Assembly (NCBI GenBank): GCA_905250125.1
Contig: CAJNOL010000301.1
Span: 62,001 to 126,000 of the forward strand
Direction: 5' to 3'
Origin: Rotaria sordida
Taxonomy: Eukaryota; Rotifera; Eurotatoria; Philodinida; Philodinidae
Length of the DNA: 64,000 nt
Shown here: positions 60,606-64,000 of the stretch, in pieces
Numbering within the stretch: position 1 is the first letter of the stretch
Layout of the letters: the number at the start of each line of letters is the position of its first letter
The notes under the pieces: model-generated
Database searches by the model: none
Seen by the model: the letters and a program-made list of their open reading frames with translations, nothing else
What the model was told of the DNA's origin: nothing
Translations under genes and position numbers: made by a program

Positions 60606-62244
60606 TATCCATACTCGCAATGGAATCATTTTAAAAAAAAGTGTCATACTGATGTAAATCAAAAGAAAAAAAATACATGTACTTTTTTTTTTTTGTGATA
60701 AACTTTTACAAGTGTTGATGTTTATATATATAATTCATTTGTTATCATTCCATTCTCATATTGTTTCCATAGTTTTTATTTCTCATCTTGTCACATTCCG
60801 CATCAATTTATAATTTTCATTTATTCAAAGATCTGTTGTCTTGACTTATACACGTTTTATGTATGTAATCTTTTTGATTGGTTAATTGTTTTATACAACT
60901 AAAGCAATATAAGATTGGTTTTGTTTTTTTTTATTTGTAACGTACGCATCATTTGTATATATATTTTAATACAGATAATCAAATTTAATCACATTGAATT
61001 TATAATCAAGAGAGAAAGAGAGAGAGAGATTAGACCGCACACCTGTCATACTTCACAACAACAACAACTAATGAAGTGTATAACTTCCGAAAAAGCGGAA
61101 ATATATTTAAATCTTAAAACTCTTAGTATTCTACCGGAAATGAAAAATATAATGAACTATTCAATGAGGATAAGTGATGATTTTGTATTAATACTTTTCA
61201 ATACGAGAATCGATGGAAATATTTAAATTTAAAGTTTGAAACTAGTCTTGCTTGATTTGGACATACTCAATTTTTAATTCGAAATTCTACGCTGATATAT
61301 ATATATGCATATCTTTTCTTTATCTCTATAACAGATTCGTTTATTCCAATTGATCACATTCAATTCATAAAGTTCAATACTTATGTAATTATCCATGTAT
61401 CGAAATCGTCATAATCTTTTCCTCTTCTCAGCAGGGCTATTCATGATAAAGATCAGCAAACAATATGTGAAAGCTATAGACTAAAAATCATTCAAGCAAT
61501 AATAGAAAATTGAAAAGCACATGGCGTTTTCTCAATGGACAACTGTTATATATATATATAATGCCATTTGTGCTCGTTATCAAGATTAGAAAGAATACTT
61601 GATTAACTTCACTATTGTACATATATATATATATGCTCTTTGTTTCAAATTTCGTGTATACAATGACAGATGGTCACGTGTGTACTTACTTTAATTTTTC
61701 TCTCATACTCTTTTTACTGTTCATTTAACATAAAAGATTGAAATCGACTTCCTCTCTCTCTCTCTCTTCTGTGTTGATTGATCATTGAGTTCACAGAGGT
61801 GCGCTTTGTCGCGTGTCGTCAATCATTAATTGAACAAAAACAAGCACACACAAGTGATGAGAGAAAATACACCAGCTGTTATTCGATATATCTTACTTTA
61901 ATTGTTCTATATAACATAATGTCGACGATTGATTCGAAGATGAAATAGGATATACTGGAATATTGCCTCAGGAGTTCTCTTTATATACTATATTATCTCT
62001 CTTTTTCATTAAAAATGTAGAACATATAAAAAAAAAACATATGGCATCTTTTCCTTTGGCAGATGTTGGACAAAGAGAAGTCGTATCGTGCTGAGCATTC
62101 ATTAATATCATTTGTCAACTTCTTTTTTTTTTTTTTCTATTCTGCTAATTGAGCGACGCGTGCTATAGAGACAAAAAAACACACACACATATATACACAG
62201 GCGAGTCTACTGTCGCTTTCCATTTATACGAAAATTCCTGTTGA
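60606..62244. other. Intergenic stretch between BICD and SPSB3-like gene
   Basis: Contains GA and CT runs (61013-61029 and 61752-61767), TA runs near 61546 and 61621, and T-rich tracts. It includes the 3' UTR of BICD and the promoter side of the SPRY gene. No gene seen. Confidence 0.4.
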
Positions 62245-63337
62245 ATGAACATGAGCAAAAAACAAGAAGAAGAAAAAAAAATTTTCCAACGATGGTATTG
62301 GCTAAAAAAAAGACGAAGAAAAAAAAGAAACAATATTATCATTCAACAATTAAACATTCATAATAGAAGTATAATTCGATCTACACCATCATCATCATCA
62401 CCATTATGGTGGTCATCAACAAGTTTAATATGTCATTTTAAAAATAAACATCATTCTAATAATAAAATTTGTATTGAAAATAAATGGTCATGGTCAAAAA
62501 CAAATTCAACAACAATTTTAATTAATAATAATAAACAAATTTTATTTCATCCAAGAATAAGTTCATCAACACAAGTTATTCTTGCTGATAGACCATTACC
62601 ATTATATGGAAAATTTTATTGGGAAATATATATGCCAACTGTTTATGGAACATCTATTATGTTTGGTATTGCAAGTAAGTTTTGTTAAGAATTTACAGGA
62701 ATGTCCCAATGCCACCAAGGTTGAGAAGAGAAGCGATTACTGAGAAGTTAGAATTCATGATATTCGGAAAGGGATGACTAGAGCCCATCGGGTACAAAAT
62801 TTCTGGGCCTGAACCGGACTCGACGGGCTCTAGTTACCCCCGCTTGGAACCTCGCCGAGAATTTATATAGTAAAAAAAAAACTTATTTATCTATAATTTT
62901 TTATTTTAGCTAAAGAGCAAAAATTGACATCAGAAAATTTTATTAATTTAATTGGAATTGATCAACATGGTTGGGCTTTATCACATCATGGTTTATTATG
63001 GCATAATGGAAAATCACGTTCTTATTTATCGAAATCATTTGAACTACTAAGACCAGTTTTAATTGGTTTAGAATTTGATGCTGATATTCGAACACTTTCA
63101 TATACAATTAATAATCAATCAATGGGTATTGCTTTTGATTCAATACCAAAGAATATAGAAATTTATCCAGCTGTATCATCAACAAGTGCACATAGTACAA
63201 TGATTCTTAAACATTGTTGTCAAATATGTTTATCATTACGTGAAATTTGTTTAAAAATTGTACGATCAACAATATTATTAGATAATATTAATTGTCAATT
63301 ATTACCTCAGCATTTGATTAGACAACTGATGCGATAA
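62245..63337 (+). CDS. SPSB3: SPRY domain and SOCS box protein, SPSB3-like
   Basis: SPSB proteins are substrate receptors of cullin-RING ubiquitin ligases. Two exons (62245-62674 and 62910-63337) join as FGIA-TKEQKL. After a basic, low-complexity N-terminus, the SPRY domain shows LPLYGKFYWEIYMPTVYGTS, IDQHGWALSHHGLLWHNGKS and NIEIYPAVSSTSAHSTMILK. These follow SPSB3 (WEIKM..VYGT, WGLSYTGLLHHKG, YPMVCSTAARSSM) better than SPSB1/2/4. The C-terminus (CLSLREICLKIVRSTILL, then LPQHLIRQLMR) is in the place of the SOCS box and partly resembles it. A second in-frame ATG at 62251 is an equal start candidate. The intron carries a GC-rich hairpin repeat. Confidence 0.88.
62774..62850. repeat. GC-rich hairpin repeat in SPSB3-like intron
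   Basis: gactagagcccatcggg (62776) pairs with cgacgggctctagttac (62821) around gggcctgaaccggactc. GC-rich against an AT-rich intron, like the other phrase repeats. Confidence 0.5.
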
Positions 63338-63660
63338 ATTTCTTTTCTTTTCATAACAGTGAGATAATTAAAAATTCTTTTTTTTTTTTTTTTATAGTTC
63401 TTAAGGCCGAGATTGAGAATGTGCAATGTACAAAGTTTCTTTCGTTTTTTAATGTGTAGTTAAATCTGTAGTTTTGATGTATTATACATTCCGTTTAGAA
63501 ATATTGTAATATCATTCCATCATATTTATTCTCTTATTACTTATTATTTATATAACTTTTTTTTTTTTCTTTTGTCAAAACGAGTGCCATCTAGTCAAAT
63601 GAGATGTTCACGCATAACGTTCATTTCTGTACAAATCGTATTGTATTTGATGTTGTTTTT

Positions 63661-63691
<31 letters not shown>

Positions 63692-64000
63692 CTTTATATT
63701 TAACGAGCAAAGGAAATAAAAGATCTGATAGATAAATAAAATTTTCAAATTGTTTTAATATAAGATATTCGAATACATGTAGAGTTTCTTTTTTAAGGAA
63801 TTTAAAATAATCGGATGATTGTTGAATTTAGGTACAGATATTAAAATATCAATTTGAAGTTAACAGTTTAATGTATTTGCACTTTACATATTATCTATGG
63901 ACCACGTTAAATTCAAAGAGACATAAACATGAATAAAAAAGTTTATTAGCACAGTTCCTTTGAAGTTGAAATGTGGAATTCACAAGTCTTATCTAACTTC
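63338..64000. other. 3' region of SPSB3-like gene
   Basis: T-rich 3' UTR with AATAAA-type signals (about 63714 and 63736) and a TTTA microsatellite (63668-63688). No further gene is seen before the window ends. Confidence 0.4.

Noticed and set aside
1-64000. LTR retroelements, virus-like elements, CRISPR arrays
   Set aside because: No long direct terminal repeats, polymerase or capsid-like frames, or regularly spaced short repeats were seen.

Overview
The window is nuclear DNA of an animal. It is AT-rich, its genes have many short introns (many about 45-70 nt, canonical GT..AG) and its proteins are plainly metazoan (receptor tyrosine phosphatase, Bicaudal-D, RBM8A/Y14, SPSB3). Compact AT-rich genes, several acceptor-like sites just upstream of start codons (compatible with spliced-leader trans-splicing) and many small mobile elements in introns fit a rotifer, perhaps a bdelloid. 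That assignment is inference; the sequence shows only a non-vertebrate animal. I saw no functional rRNA or tRNA gene, no CRISPR array, and no LTR retroelement or virus-like element.

Layout. 1-4 kb: ZGPAT and EIF3K head-to-tail on plus. 4-8 kb: RPUSD4 on minus. 8-10 kb: intergenic DNA with a hairpin repeat. 10-18.2 kb: two tandem minus-strand ENPP4/5-like ectonucleotidases. 18.4-20.9 kb: RBM8A, EIF6 and a degenerate DHHC membrane protein on plus. 21.8-22.5 kb: PHPT1. 24.3-25.3 kb: a single-exon KCTD-type BTB protein. 26.9-28.9 kb: a three-LIM protein on minus. 30.6-41.1 kb: an intron-rich receptor tyrosine phosphatase with tandem domains, the second inactive. 43.3-52.8 kb: three tandem SERHL-like alpha/beta hydrolases. 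54.8-60.6 kb: Bicaudal-D. 62.2-63.3 kb: SPSB3-like SPRY protein. No shared pathway joins the neighbours. The functional groupings are the two tandem families (ENPP x2, SERHL x3) and two possible operon-like runs (ZGPAT-EIF3K and RBM8A-EIF6-DHHC).

The most striking content is non-coding. At least a dozen long inverted repeats of about 130-1770 bp lie in introns and intergenic gaps. Many are palindromic almost end to end, with arms up to about 470 bp and a short loop. Several have ends like Tc1/mariner (TA duplications, CAGT.. termini) and one is flanked by TTAA. They belong to several unrelated sequence families, although two or three share a core motif. The phosphatase gene alone holds four. 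A second class is a GC-rich, phrase-like short repeat; one copy appears to have inserted into a hairpin element with a 10-bp duplication. In introns these hairpins would be transcribed as long double-stranded RNA.

Limits: exon joins were made by eye, repeat boundaries are approximate, and no database search or folding program was run.
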